Shown here piece by piece: positions 48,225 to 60,098 of a stretch of 64,000 bases of DNA (its first letter is position 1; every line of letters begins with the position of its first letter). The notes below the pieces were generated by a model. The model did not search any database, had not been told where the DNA came from, and was given only the letters and a program-made list of their open reading frames with translations. Both the position numbers and the translations under genes were made by a program. This DNA is from Symsagittifera roscoffensis. Its lineage: Eukaryota > Xenacoelomorpha > Acoela > Convolutidae. The stretch spans positions 74,671,617 to 74,735,616 of the forward strand of contig NC_087063.1 in assembly GCF_963678635.1 (NCBI RefSeq), in the 5' to 3' direction.

Positions 48225-48599
48225 TTTTAAAATGCAGGAAAAACTTCATGGCTTTTGCAAATTGGTACAAATCTACCTTAATTTTGTACTCTGAATTTTT
48301 TGTAATTTTTATTGGTTTATAAAGCGCTTATTTGGCCAATTTGACACTACAATGATTGCAAAAAAATTCTCAACGCGTAGCAAACCGGAAAATAAGCGCG
48401 AAAAAAACCAATATAATATTACAAAAAATTCAAAATTAAGTTAGAACCTTACAATTTATAAATAAAGAGCTTTTCCTAGAGATATTTTTAGATGAAAATG
48501 ATGACTCTGGAATTCTTATTGAAATTGCCATGTCTGTTCTTTTAAAATTTTTCAATTCAGGCTACAGTGAGTGAAACCACTGCTCTTTATAATCATTGC

Positions 48600-50510
48600 A
48601 GACATCAAGACTAAGCAAAAATAGAAACAAGGATAGCCGATTGCTGTGCAAGTAGCACAGAATTTTCTGACCATATTCTCAGAAAAAAAAAAAACATTTT
48701 TCTTTTTTCTTCAAGTTAGTGTCTTTTTCTGTACTTTGTGTGATAATGCAATTATACGAACGCGTAGAAATTTAGAGAATTAGTCATAAACGGCACCAGC
48801 ATTTTTCAAAAACAAAACTGATGAAAAGCACCAAAAAAGTTTTCAAAATGTTTTTTTTTTAAAAAACTTTTTTTTAAAATTTTTGCCCTAAAAGTTCTAA
48901 ATCTTTTTGAATTTTTTTTTGCCAGAAAAGAACTGAATTAGGCTTCCAAAACCTGTTTTTGTTCATCAAAATCAACTTTCTCTAGCCGAAAATGGGTGGT
49001 TCGAATAACGGCTGGAAAGGCTTTATCATAAAGTATCACTCAACCCAGTCCAATGATTATTTGTGGTGCCTGATTTTGCGTGAAAAACAAAAACAAAAAA
49101 GACCAGGATAACCAGTTACTGTGCAAGAAGCACAGAATGTTCTGAACAGCCTTAAAAAATCACAAAAAAAAAATATTTTTTCAATAAATGTCGTTTTTTT
49201 GGCTTGGTGGGATAAAAGGATCTGAGTAGAAAAAGAGAGTTTAGGTAATTTGTCAGTCATTGTAAAATATGCAAACTGGAAAACAATTTTTGAAGACAAA
49301 TGACAAGAAAGTTTTTGAAGTTGTTGATTTGTAGGATCAAGCTAAAAACTCTGAACATTAATTTCATTTGGGTGAAATTAAAATTTCCAGGGTTAAATTG
49401 GGCATAAGCAAGCTGATCTAAGCCTGATCACTAAGCCTGATCATAAAGCCTATTTTTTCTCGACACCAGGAAAACTTTTTGAAAATTTTTGATGTTTTTT
49501 GAATCACGATTAAAAGGACTTTATTATGATATATCATTCAACCCAGCCGATGATTGCTTGTGGTAATTAATTTTGCGGGGGAAAACAAAAAAGCATGCTT
49601 GTTTATTCGCTGGAATTAAGACAAAAAATTAAAAATTTCAAACCAGTTTTTCTCGACACTGGGAAATCTTTTTCGAATTTTTATTGTTAAAATGTGGTTC
49701 GAATCACAACTGAAAGGGGCTTTACTATGATGTATCACTTAACCTAGTCCCATCTTTATTTGTGAGTCCTGATTTTGCGCGGAGAACAAAAAACTAAAAC
49801 ACACCCGATACCAAATCCCCTCCCCCCCCCCCCCATTTTCAACGGTCGGAACAACAATGATAGCTGATACTAAGTTTTTTTCCAAATTGGTGTAGATTTT
49901 TTTTGCCTGGTGTGATAAAAGAATCTGACGTAAAAATATAATTCAGACATATTAGACAGTCCTTAATAAAGGCAAATTGGACAAAAATTTTTGTAGAAAA
50001 ATGACTATAAAAACTAAATAAAACAAAAAAAATTTCAAAATTTTTTGCAGAAAATTTTTGAAATTTTTGTATTTTTTGGTTCCCAAAATGAAATTACTCA
50101 GCTCCAAAAACTAGTTTAACTTGCTTAAAATTAAAATTTAAGGTCTTAAAATATGCACAATTGAGCTGTTGTAAGCCTAATCGTATGCTTTTTTGCTCGA
50201 ATTAAGACGAAAAAACAAGAATTTCCAACCGGTTTTTCTTGTCAGTGGGACAATTTTTTGGAATTTTTCAATGTGGTTCAAATCACAACTAAAAGGGCTT
50301 TTATATGATATATCATTCAATCCAGTCTGATGATTATTTGTGGTACCTAATTTTGCTTGGAAAACAAAAGGAAAAAAACTAAAACATATCCGAATACAAA
50401 GTTCCGCCCCATTATCAATGGTCGGAACGCCTGTCGGAACAATAAACTAAAACGCACCCGAATACAAGTTTCCTCCTTATTTTCAATGGTCGGAACAAAT
50501 ACCTTAAAAA
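48600..50510. repeat. Cluster of a diverged dispersed repeat (several units)
   Basis: Recurrent blocks in constant order: 'ctgtgcaagtagcacagaat' (48644, 49116), 'aacccggtttttctcgacac' variants, 'tatatcattcaacccagtc' (49036, 49530, 49730, 50308), 'gattatttgtggtacctgat', 'gcgtggaaaacaaaa', and 'caatggtcggaac'. The same unit occurs singly at 54370-54840 and 58625-59130. No coding. Confidence 0.65.
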
Positions 50511-51015
50511 CTTAGTTTGTGACTAATTGATAATTAAAAACATTCCAGTTTGATGATTACAGTTCATATTCAACCGGATAGCAATTATTTTCTACGACAA
50601 TGCACTTGACTCCCCACGAATTTTTAAGGTAGTCAAAATTGCCTCGAAAAACCTGCTCATCATCACGGTTCATTCTCATTTTGGATGAAAAATTATCAAC
50701 AAAGTACTTCAAGCGTTTTGCTTTGGGTAGCTGTGACTTCATGTAAAGAATTCTTGCTGACTCCTGGCTGCTTGTATGCTGATTTTATGCTTCTTCATCT
50801 AGTATAGAGAGAGAAAGATACGTTGAGCGAACTTAAATTATGCATTTTACACTCTAAATCAACTTCAATAATTGGAAAATGTCAAAATGAGTGTTTAAAG
50901 GCCGTATCACAGCACACAGGCGGTTAAGCTATAATGGTTGTAGGTATACAAGTTTTCAGCCATAATTAACAGCGCAATTGATCGGGACTACAATGGCACC
51001 TGTTGTGGAGTGAGA

Positions 51016-51510
51016 AATAAATATATCATAATCATAATAATATTAATAATAATCATAATCATAATAATCATAATAATAAAAATCATAATAATAATCATAA
51101 TCACAATAATAATAATCATAATCATAATAATAATCATAACAATCATAATGATAATAATAATCATAATAATCATAATAATAATCATAATAATCATAATCAT
51201 AATAATCATAGTAATCATGATAATAATCATAATAATGATAATAATAATCAAAATAATAATCAAATTAATCATAATATTACTCATAATAATCATAATAATA
51301 ATCATAATAATAATCATGATAATAAAAATAATAACAATAATAATCATAAAAAAATCATAATAATAATCATAATAATAATCATATTAATCATAATAATATT
51401 CATAATAATAATCATAATAATCAGAATCATAATCATAATATAAAAAAAAATAACAATAATAATCATAAAAATAATCATAATAATCATCATAATAATAAAT
51501 ATAATATTGA
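51016..51510. repeat. Microsatellite, imperfect (ATAATAATC)n, about 0.5 kb
   Basis: Almost pure ATAATC/ATAATAATC repeats. Open frames through it on either strand encode only Ile and Met runs and are artefacts. Confidence 0.97.
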
Positions 51511-52639
51511 TACTTTGCTAGATACATTATACATCATATTTTGCTAGATACTTATTGATACTTTGCTAGATACTTTGCTAGATACAAAATACATCACGTT
51601 TACTTTATTTAGTGAGTGAGACTAAGCTCATAACAGAAAAAAAATGGGGAAGTTTAATAAAAAGTTCACAGTTTCGCCCTGACAAGAATACTCGTGTTTT
51701 TTCCAACTCTCCAAAACTTTATATGTGACAAAAAAAAACGTTTTCCAAAATGTATATGTTATTTTTAGCATTGGAATATTTAGTGTTTTGATGGCGCGAT
51801 TTCTCATGGAAACTCAATTGGTGCTACTTTCTAATTTTACTCTGAGGCCATTGATATATTTTTATCTAACAAATTTTTTTTGCGCAAAAAGTACTAAAAT
51901 TGATTTTTGCGTTGGTACCATGTATAAGCATTCTCTTGGTGTTCATCAAAATGATCAAAAATTTGATAGTCTGGATAACTGCATTTCAAAAAAAAAATTT
52001 ATAAACTGAACTATATTGCTAATTACACCTGTTTTACAGTCTTCCTAAAATAAACTCTGAGGAAACTTTCGGTTTTAAATTTATTTTCGATAGTTATCGA
52101 ATTTTTCTTGAGTGTTTCAGATTTCAAGTGTTCTCGATCTATGTTTATTTTGTGCTTGAGCTGAGTTTCGACTGTAAGCGACCAATATTTCGACTCTGCT
52201 TGGCTCCTTTTTCAGCAGTGACCGAAATTTTTTTCTTCTAAGTTTTTTATCGACCTAGCTTTGGACTGCTCGACTTGTCTTGTTTGTGCTCTAACCGTGT
52301 TTTAACTATGCTTGACTTTTTTTCAAATTTTTTCGACCTATTTCTGACGTTTTGAGTTTGAAATATTTAGTGAAACAAAACTTAACTCACAATGATTGCG
52401 CCCGAGCCCTGAGGCTCATCAAGGCGAGACCCTGGAAAACCAAAAACACGTGGCTCAAGATACTAATAATTATGAGAAAATGATTTCATGTAAATTGGAT
52501 TTTTCTATCGGGAAACAATACCTAATTTTATACCTGTATTTGTTATTTTCGCCTGTCTTTAATTGTTTTAAATGGCCAGTTAGCACTTTGTTTGAAGATA
52601 AAAACTTGTAAAATTTTTTAACTACTGGCTGACCCAACC

Positions 52640-54330
52640 TGTGCAACCCATTTGTTATTACTACTAGTAAATTGAAAATTTTTGATTCACAAGCTGATGT
52701 GCATCTCCTTTGTTAAAATTCTTCTTTGTTCAGAGAACTAAGCGGAGATTTTTTCAAGCAACTGATCAATAGTTTCTTAATGTTTTTTTTCTAGAAAAAT
52801 TTCGGTGACGGTTTCAGTTATGTAATGTTGAAAAATTGGCATCATGGTTTTGAACTTTTGCTCAGATAATATAGTTCTTAATATATGTTTTTGCATCAAC
52901 AAATTTTTTTGCACAACGGTTTAATGTTGAACAGCCATAAGCTAGCCATACGAAATAACAGGCTCAGCATAAACCATATAAAATCTCAAGAAGAGTTTTC
53001 GAGAAAAAAATCTTCCTTGCTTGATATAATAAACCATTATAACGAGCTCATTTTCTGCAATTAGTATCAACATGCCGATGAAAAGTCAAATTTTTGTCCA
53101 CGACTACGCCCAAATATTTGAAATTACCTGCAAATTCCGTCTTTTTTCATTTTCCTCCGAGAGATACTTCGCAATTTTTTTCCGACCAAAATTAGCTGCC
53201 TGACTGTTTTCGATTTTGATTCTATTGGCTTTGCAGTACAGGTCTACAGTTTGAACTTTTTCTTTGTACTCGTGTACTGCGCTTAAATTTTTATTAGTGC
53301 AAAACAGCGTTGTGTCACCCGCAAAAAAACACATATTTTCGTTTTTTCAATTCCTAGATTGGTCATTTATTATTTGCAGGAACAGCAGCGGCTCAAGTAC
53401 ATAACCCCGCGGAACGCTGTATTTTATCTGTAGCATAATCGAAATCTTTCCAATTGAAGATAATTATTGATAACGATTAGGTAAATATGATTTGATTAGA
53501 TTGTAACTTATGCCACAAAAGCCAATTTTTTCTAGCCTTTTCATCAGAATAGCGCGATTGATAGTTTGAAACGTTTTTTTTTGGTAATCTATAAAACCAG
53601 CCATTCTATTTTTTAATCTATAAAACAAGCATTCCTGTGTTTTTCGAACCTTTGCATGATCGCATTTTTTTTTCTTGCAGTAGTGATAGCGTAGATACAT
53701 GAACAATTTTCCAGAAACTAAATTGTTCTGCTGCAAGGATGTTATATTTATTTATAAAACTCAAGAAACGATTAGAAATTATTTTTTCGATGACTTTGTT
53801 TCTTGGTGAAAACAGACTAATTGGTCTAAAATTGCATGGGTCCTCGTAAAAACCCTTCTTATGAAAAGGTAGAGTTTAAGCTAATTCGAACATACATGTC
53901 TGGAAAGTTTTGATAGAGTAACAGATGATTGAACAAATCAGCTATATGATAGCTAATTACCTCAGCAGATAATTTTTTCTTTTTATTTCTTAATCCACCA
54001 TGATCACTAGACGAAATGTTTTAAAGAGTTTCGATAACTTTCAGTATTTCATCATGTTATGCGGGTAGAGAAAAATAGAAGTTTTGTTTTGTTCAACTCT
54101 AAAACATTTATTGTTCTGATAATCTTGCATGTTAGCCAGGTTTTCTCCTATGTCAACAAAAAACTGGTTGAATTTATTCAAATCTATTGGAGAAGGTTTT
54201 GAATGACTTTGCAGGTTTTGAATGACTTTTGAATTCAATCAAATCTATCGGAAAAAGTTTTGTGTAGAACTTGCCCTAGATTTCAGATTAATTCTCGACT
54301 GATGATTTTCAGTCGCAAAATTGCACCCGT
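52640..54330 (-). mobile_element. Non-LTR (LINE, CR1/Jockey-like) reverse transcriptase remnant, copy 1
   Basis: Minus-strand fragments in LINE order: FNQFFVDIGENLAN linker (about 54135-54180), NFRPISLFSPRNKVIEKII (about 53785-53850), AILMKRLEKIGFCGISYNLIKSYLP (about 53475-53555), a degraded VPRGYVLEPLLF (GxPQGSxLxPxLF motif), and FAGDTTLFCTN in place of the FADD catalytic motif (about 53295-53330). Stops and frame shifts separate them. The second catalytic Asp pair is damaged (AGD), so it is inactive. Confidence 0.82.
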
Positions 54331-54369
54331 TCTATTATCAAAATCAGAACACAAATCTATAGCACCTCG

Positions 54370-54840
54370 GTTACAAATATACAACAAGAATAGCCGATTT
54401 CTGTGCAAAGAGCCTAGAATGTTTTGACAACAGTTTTTTTTTCAAATTGATGTCGTTTTTTTAAATAGAACTTTGGAATATGTCAGAGTCATAGTAAAAT
54501 AGGTCAATTGAAAACTGTTTTTTGTAGAAAAATGACTAGAAGTTTGAGATTTCAAGTTTTTTATTACCAAAAATGCGCTAAAAACTCCAAAAACTACCTT
54601 TATTTGAAAAAAACTAAGTTTTCACGGCTTAAGTTGTGCTCAATTATGCTATTGTAAGCCTACACGGTCTTTTTATTAGCTCGAACGTAGACCAAAAATC
54701 AAAAATATCAAACCGGTTTTTCTCAACAAAAAAATTGGAAACATTTTTATGCCGTTAACCCAGTCCGATCATTATTTGTGTTTCCTGATTTTGCGTGGAA
54801 AACAAAAAGCAGAATGGTCGGAACAAAAATGGTGCACCAA
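54370..54840. repeat. Dispersed repeat unit (family of 48600-50510), in duplication copy 1
   Basis: Contains 'tctgtgcaaagagcctagaat', 'accggtttttctcaaca', 'aacccagtccgatcattattt' and 'gcgtggaaaacaaaaag' in the same order as the cluster at 48.6-50.5 kb. Confidence 0.6.
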
Positions 54841-55175
54841 ATTACTTTCGATATAAAATGTGGAAAAATTATCTGAAGTCACATTGATTGACTTCCATGG
54901 CTTAAATAAAAGCAGAAGTCGACCTGACACGAGTGACCTTTTTGCTGACAAAACAAAAATTGAAACAAAAACAAAAAAACTAAGACTTCCAAGAAAATAT
55001 ATACAAATTATATACTGAAGAGCAAAAGTAATTGCAAATTCAAAAACTTATTTGATCTTGTTCAAGGTTCAGTTGATCGCGATCAGGACTGTTTTGCCTG
55101 AACTGGAGATAATTTTTTGATAATTCGAAAGCTTAAGCAATTGCTATACAAATTTCAAAAATTAACTGTCTTGCG

Positions 55176-55183
55176 TATAAAAG
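55176..55183 (+). promoter_or_regulatory. TATA-like box, duplicated copy 1
   Basis: TATAAAAG in GCGTATAAAAGTG; the same sequence is at 59475-59482 in copy 2. Position 46 bp before an ATG (55229) suits a core promoter. Confidence 0.35.
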
Positions 55184-55228
55184 TGTTAACTTTTTACAAC
55201 ACCTTCATCTCAACTTCGATTCTGTCAT

Positions 55229-55459
55229 ATGATGACCAGGGTCAAGTTCTGCGACTTCAGCCGGACAGAAAACGGCTGCGTAAAGGGGATGGCGCGACCG
55301 ATAATTCGCAACATCACAGGGGCTTTTGAGCCGCGAAGATCGCGTAAGGTCCAGAAAAATGCTACTGATCCAAACTGCTCTCGACTGATTTGTTTCATTT
55401 ATGAGCAACACTGTTTTAAATTGAACTTTGGCACGAGTTTTCTTTTACCTGTAATGTAA
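55229..55459 (+). CDS. Short open frame conserved between both duplicated copies, unrecognised (76 aa)
   Basis: Starts MMTRVKFCDFSRTENGCVKG, contains three Cys and two N-glycosylation sites (NIT, NAT), and has higher GC than the flanks. A possible splice donor (CGC|GTAAGG, near 55344) would end a shorter exon. The copy at 59528 is nearly identical but stops earlier. It may be a first exon linked to the downstream pseudoprotease promoter, or a small gene. No family recognised; absence of a signal peptide speaks against a secreted product despite the cysteines. Confidence 0.3.
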   Translation: MMTRVKFCDFSRTENGCVKGMARPIIRNITGAFEPRRSRKVQKNATDPNCSRLICFIYEQHCFKLNFGTSFLLPVM

Positions 55460-55537
55460 GACGGAACTTGCAATTACTTTTGATCAGTTAGGAAAATAAA
55501 AACTCTACAAAAAAGCAGAAAACCAATTGCGGCCGCC

Positions 55538-55762
55538 ATAATAATAATCATAACAATAATCATAATAATAACAATAATCATAATAATCATAATCATAATC
55601 ATAATAATAATAATAATCATAATATTAATAATCATAATAATCATGATAATAATCATAATAATAATAATCATAATAATCATAATCATAATCATAATATAAA
55701 AAATAATAACCGTAATAATCATAAAAATAATCATAATACTCATCATAATAATAAATATAATA
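55538..55762. repeat. Microsatellite (ATAATAATC)n, second copy, about 0.22 kb
   Basis: Starts directly after GCCGCC at 55537, the position that in copy 2 carries the ATG of pseudoprotease 2. It is shorter than the microsatellite at 51016 but of the same type, and it marks the junction between the two duplicated units. Confidence 0.95.
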
Positions 55763-56849
55763 TTGATATTTTGCTAGATACAATATACATCACATTTTGC
55801 TAGATACTTATTGACACTTTGCTAGATACAAAATACATCACGTTTACTTTATTTAGTGAGTGAGACTAAGCTCACAGCAGAAAAAAAATGAGGAAGTTTA
55901 TTAAAAAGTTCACAGTTTCGCCCTGATAAGAATACTCATGTTTTTTCCAACTCTCCAAAATTTTATATGTGACAAAAAAAACCGTTTTCCAAAAAGTATA
56001 TGTTATTTTTAGCATTGGAATATTTAGTGTTTTGATGGCGCGATTTCTCATGGAAACTCAATTGGTGCTACTTTCTAATTTTACTCTGAGGCCATTGATA
56101 TATTTTTATCTAACAAATTTTTTTTGCGCAAAAAGTACTAAAATTGATTTTTGCGTTGGTACCATGTATAAGTATTCTCTTGGTGTTCATCAAAATGATC
56201 AAAAATTTGATAGTCTGGATAACTGCATTTCAAAAAAAAACTTATAAACTGAACTATATTGCTAATTGCACCTGTTTTACAGTCTTCCTAAAATGAACTC
56301 TGAGGAAACTTTCGGTTTTAAATTTATTTTCGATAGTTATCGAATTTTTCTTGAGTGTTTCAGGTTTCAAGTGTTCTCGATCTATGTTTATTTTGTGCTT
56401 GAGCTGAGTTTCGACTGTAAGCGACCAATATTTCGACTCTGCTCGGCTCCTTTTTCAGCAGTGACCAAAATTTTTTTCTTCTAAGTTTTTTATCGACCTA
56501 GCTTTGGACTGCTCGACTTGTCTTGTTTGTGCTCTAACCGTGTTTTAACTATGCTTGACTTTTTTTCAAATTTTTTCGACCTATTTCTGACGTTTTGAAT
56601 TTGAAATATTTAGTGAAACAAAACTTAACTCACAATGATTGCGCCCGAGCCCTGAGGCTCATCAAGGCGAGACCCTGGAAAACCAAAAACACGAGGCTCA
56701 AGATACTAATAATTATGAGAAAATGATTTCATGTAAATTGGATTTTTCTATCGGGAAACAATACTTAATTTTATACCTGTATTTGTTATTTTCGCCTGTC
56801 TTTAATTGTTTTAAATGGCCAGTTAGCACTTTGTTTGAAGATAAAAACT

Positions 56850-58590
56850 TGTAAAATTTTTTAACTACTGGCTGACCCAACCTGTGCAACCCATTTGTTA
56901 TTACTACTAGTAAATTGAAAATTTTTGATTCACAAGCTGATGTGCATCTCCTTTGTTAAAATTCTTCTTTGTTCAGAGAACTAAGCGGAGATTTTTTCAA
57001 GCAACTGATCAATAGTTTCTTAATGTTTTTTTCTAGAAAAATTTCGGTGACGGTTTCAGTTATGTAATGTTGAAAAATTGGCATCATGGTTTTGAACTTT
57101 CGCTCAGATAATATAGTTCTTAATATATGTTTTTGCATCAACAAATTTTTTTTGCACAACGGTTTAATGTTGAATGGTGAACAGCCATAAGCTAGCCATA
57201 CGAAATAACAGGCTCAGCATAAACCATAAACCATATAAAATCTCAAGAGGACTTTTCGAGAAAAAATCTTCCTTGCTTGATATAATAAACCATTAAAACG
57301 AGCTCATTTTCTGCAATTAGTATCAACATGCCGATGAAAAGTCAAATTTTTGTCTATGACTACGCCCAAATATTTGAAATTACCTGCAAATTCCGTCTTT
57401 TTTCATTTTCCTCTGAGAGATACTTCGCAATTTTTTTCCGACCAAAATTAGCTGCCTGACTGTTTTCGATTTTGATTCTATTGGCTTTGCAGTACAGGTC
57501 TACAGTTTGAACTTTTTCTTTGTACTCGTGTACTGCGCTTAAATTTTTATTAGTGCAAAACAGCGTTGTGTCACCCGCGAAAAAACACATTTTTTCGTTT
57601 TTTCAATTCCTAGATTGGTCATTTATTATTTGCAGGAACAGCAGCGGCTCAAGTACATAGCCCCGCGGAACGCTGTATTTTATCTGTAGGATAATCGAAA
57701 TCTTTCCAATTGAAGATAATTATTGATAACGATTAGATAAATATGATTTTATTAGATTGTAACTTATACCACAAAAGCCAAATTTTTCTAGCCTTTTCAT
57801 CAGAATAGCGCGATTGATAGTTTAAAACGTTTTTTTTGGTAATCTATAAAACAAGCCATTCTATTTTTTAATCTATAAAACAAGCATTCCTGTGTTTTTC
57901 GAACCTTTGCATGATCGCATATTTTTTCTTGCAGTAGTGATAGCGTAGATACATGAACAATTTTCCAGAAACTAAATTGTTCTGCTGTAAGGATGTTATA
58001 TTTATTTATAAAACTCAAGAAACGATTAGAAATCATTTTTTCGATGACTTTGTTTCTTGGTGAAAACAGACTAATTGGTCTAAGACTGCATGGGTCCTCG
58101 TAAGAACCCTTCTTATGAAAAGGTAGAGTTTAAGCTATTTTGAACATACATGTCTGGAAAGTTTTGATAGAGTAACAGATGATTGAACAAATCAGCTATA
58201 TGATAGCTAATTACCTCAGCAGATAATTTTTTCTTTTTATTTCTTAATCCACCATGATCACTAGACGAAATGTTTTAAAGAGTTTCGATAACTTTCAGTA
58301 TTTCATCATGTTATGCGGGTAGAGAAAAATAGAAGTTTTGTTCTGTTCAACTCTAAAACATTTAATGTTCTGATAATCTTGCATGTTAGCCAGGTTTTCT
58401 CCTATGTCAACAAAAAACTGGTTGAATTTATTCAAATCTATTGGAAAAGGTTTTGAATGACTTTGCAGGTTTTGAATGACTTTTGAATTCAATCAAATCT
58501 ATCGGAAAAAGTTTTGTGTAGAACTTGCCCTAGATTTCAGATTAATTCTCGACTGATGATTTTCAGTCGCAAAATTGCACCCGTTCTATT
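56850..58590 (-). mobile_element. Non-LTR (LINE) reverse transcriptase remnant, copy 2
   Basis: Duplicate of the relic at 52640-54330, created by the segmental duplication rather than by a new insertion. It holds the same motifs (FAGDTTLFCTN, NKVIEKMISNRFLSFINKY, FNQFFVDIGENLAN). Both copies were already broken in the same way before the duplication. Confidence 0.8.
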
Positions 58591-58624
58591 TTCAAAATCA
58601 GAACACAAATCTATAGCACCTCGG

Positions 58625-59130
58625 TTACAAATATACAACAAGAATAGCCGATTTCTGTGCAAAGAGCCTAGAATGTTTTGACAACAGTTTTTTTTCAAAT
58701 TGATGTCGTTTTTTAAATAGAACTTTGGAATATGTCAGAGTCATAGTAAAATAGGTCAATTGAAAACTGTTTTTTGAAGAAAAATGACTAGAAGTTTGAG
58801 ATTTCAAGTTTTTGATTACCAAAATTGCGCTAAAAACTCCAAAAACTACCTTTATTTGAAAAAAACTAAGTTTTCACGGCTTAAGTTGCGCTCAATTATG
58901 CTATTGTAAGCCTACACAGTCATTTTATTAGCTCGAACGTAGACCAAAAATCGAAAATTTCAAACCGGTTTTTCTCAACACAAAAATTGGAAACTTTTTT
59001 ATGCCGTTAACCCAGTCCGATCATTATTTGTGTTACCTGATTTTGCGTGGAAAACAAAAAGCAGAAGCAAAAAAACTAAAACAACCCGAATACAAAGTTC
59101 CTCCCCATTTTCATGGTCCGAACAAAAATG
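58625..59130. repeat. Dispersed repeat unit (family of 48600-50510), in duplication copy 2
   Basis: Counterpart of 54370-54840. It keeps a 'cccgaatacaaagttcctcc' block near 59087 that copy 1 has lost, which shows a deletion of about 40 bp in copy 1. Confidence 0.6.
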
Positions 59131-59474
59131 GTGCACCAAATTACTTTCGATATAAAATATGGAAAAATATCTGAAGTCACAGTGATTGACTTCCATGGCT
59201 TAAATAAAAGCAGAAGTCGACCCTGACACGAGTGACCTTTTTGCTGACAAAACAAAAATTGAAACAAAAACAAAAAAACTAAGACTTCCAAGAAAAGATA
59301 TACAAATTATATACTGAAGAGCAAAAGTAATTGCAAATTCAAAAACTTATTTGATCTTGTTCAAGGTTCAGTTGATCGCGATCAGGACTGTTTTGCCTGA
59401 ACTGGAGATAATTTTTTGATAATTCGAAAGCTTAAGCAATTGCTATACAAATTTCAAAAATTAACTGTCTTGCG

Positions 59475-59482
59475 TATAAAAG
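59475..59482 (+). promoter_or_regulatory. TATA-like box upstream of pseudoprotease 2
   Basis: TATAAAAG, 355 bp before the pseudoprotease ATG and 46 bp before the ATG of the short conserved frame at 59528. Confidence 0.35.
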
Positions 59483-59527
59483 TGTTAACTTTTTACAACA
59501 CCTTCATCTCAACTTCGATTCTGTCAT

Positions 59528-59713
59528 ATGATGACCAGGGTCAAGTTCTGCGACTTCAGCCGGACAGAAAACGGCTGCGTAAAGGGGATGGCGCGACCGA
59601 TAATTCGCAACATCACAGGGGCTTTTGAGCCGCGAAGATCGCGTAAGGTCCAGAAAAATGCTACAGATCCAAATTGCTCTCGACTGATTTATTTCATTTA
59701 TGAGCAAAACTAG
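59528..59713 (+). CDS. Short open frame, duplicate of 55229-55459 (61 aa)
   Basis: Same sequence MMTRVKFCDFSRTENGCVKG at the start; it differs from the other copy mainly at the end (IYFIYEQN then stop). It lies between the TATA-like box and the pseudoprotease 2 start, so it could sit in the 5' leader of that transcript. Confidence 0.3.
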   Translation: MMTRVKFCDFSRTENGCVKGMARPIIRNITGAFEPRRSRKVQKNATDPNCSRLIYFIYEQN

Positions 59714-59836
59714 TGTTTTAAATTGAACCTTGGCGTGACTTATTCACCTGTAATGTAACATGGAAATTGCTATTACTTTTGCTCAATTAGGAAAATAAAA
59801 ACTCTACAAAAAAGCAGAAAACCAATTGCCGCCGCC

Positions 59837-60098
59837 ATGATTTTGAGGTGTGCTTCTGTCTTTGTTATCTTGCTGATGCCCAAAGTAGCAGTTTGTAGAA
59901 ACTTTGAGCAGACGAGCGGTAATGACTACTATCATGGGCAAGACGAAATAGCACCGAGGGGACACCATCACCAAAAAAGGGAATTTAGTTTCTACGTTGA
60001 AGTCTCTTCTGTGGGTGTGAGAAATAAGACATGTGCTGGGGTATTCGTGGACCAGTTTTGGATTTTGACAGCAGCAGAATGCATTCGAGGTCACGTTG
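59837..60098 (+). CDS. Pseudoprotease 2 exon 1
   Basis: Signal peptide to the His-site region, ending CIRGHV plus one base of a Gly codon; donor GTAAGA. Confidence 0.88.

Larger units (their letters stand above)
51511..55537. repeat. Segmental tandem duplication, copy 1 (about 4.3 kb with its microsatellite)
   Basis: Everything from the 'tttgctagataca' repeats (51512) to 'ccaattgcggccgcc' (55537) recurs at 55760-59836 with high identity by eye. The offset changes from 4244 to 4299 bp through small indels. It contains a LINE RT relic on the minus strand, one unit of the dispersed repeat, a TATA-like box and a short open frame. It ends immediately before where the pseudoprotease start codon lies in copy 2. 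Confidence 0.92.
55763..59836. repeat. Segmental tandem duplication, copy 2
   Basis: Homologous to 51511-55537 along its length. It ends at the start codon of pseudoprotease 2, so it supplies that gene's upstream region. Differences between copies are scattered substitutions and short indels. Confidence 0.92.

Noticed and set aside
47984-48322. Frames on both strands across 48025-48224
   Set aside because: They cross a run of N and contain no real sequence evidence.
50988-51360. Overlapping frames of 116-119 codons on both strands, almost only Ile and Met
   Set aside because: They are translations of the ATAATAATC microsatellite. The same applies to the frame at 55474-55746.
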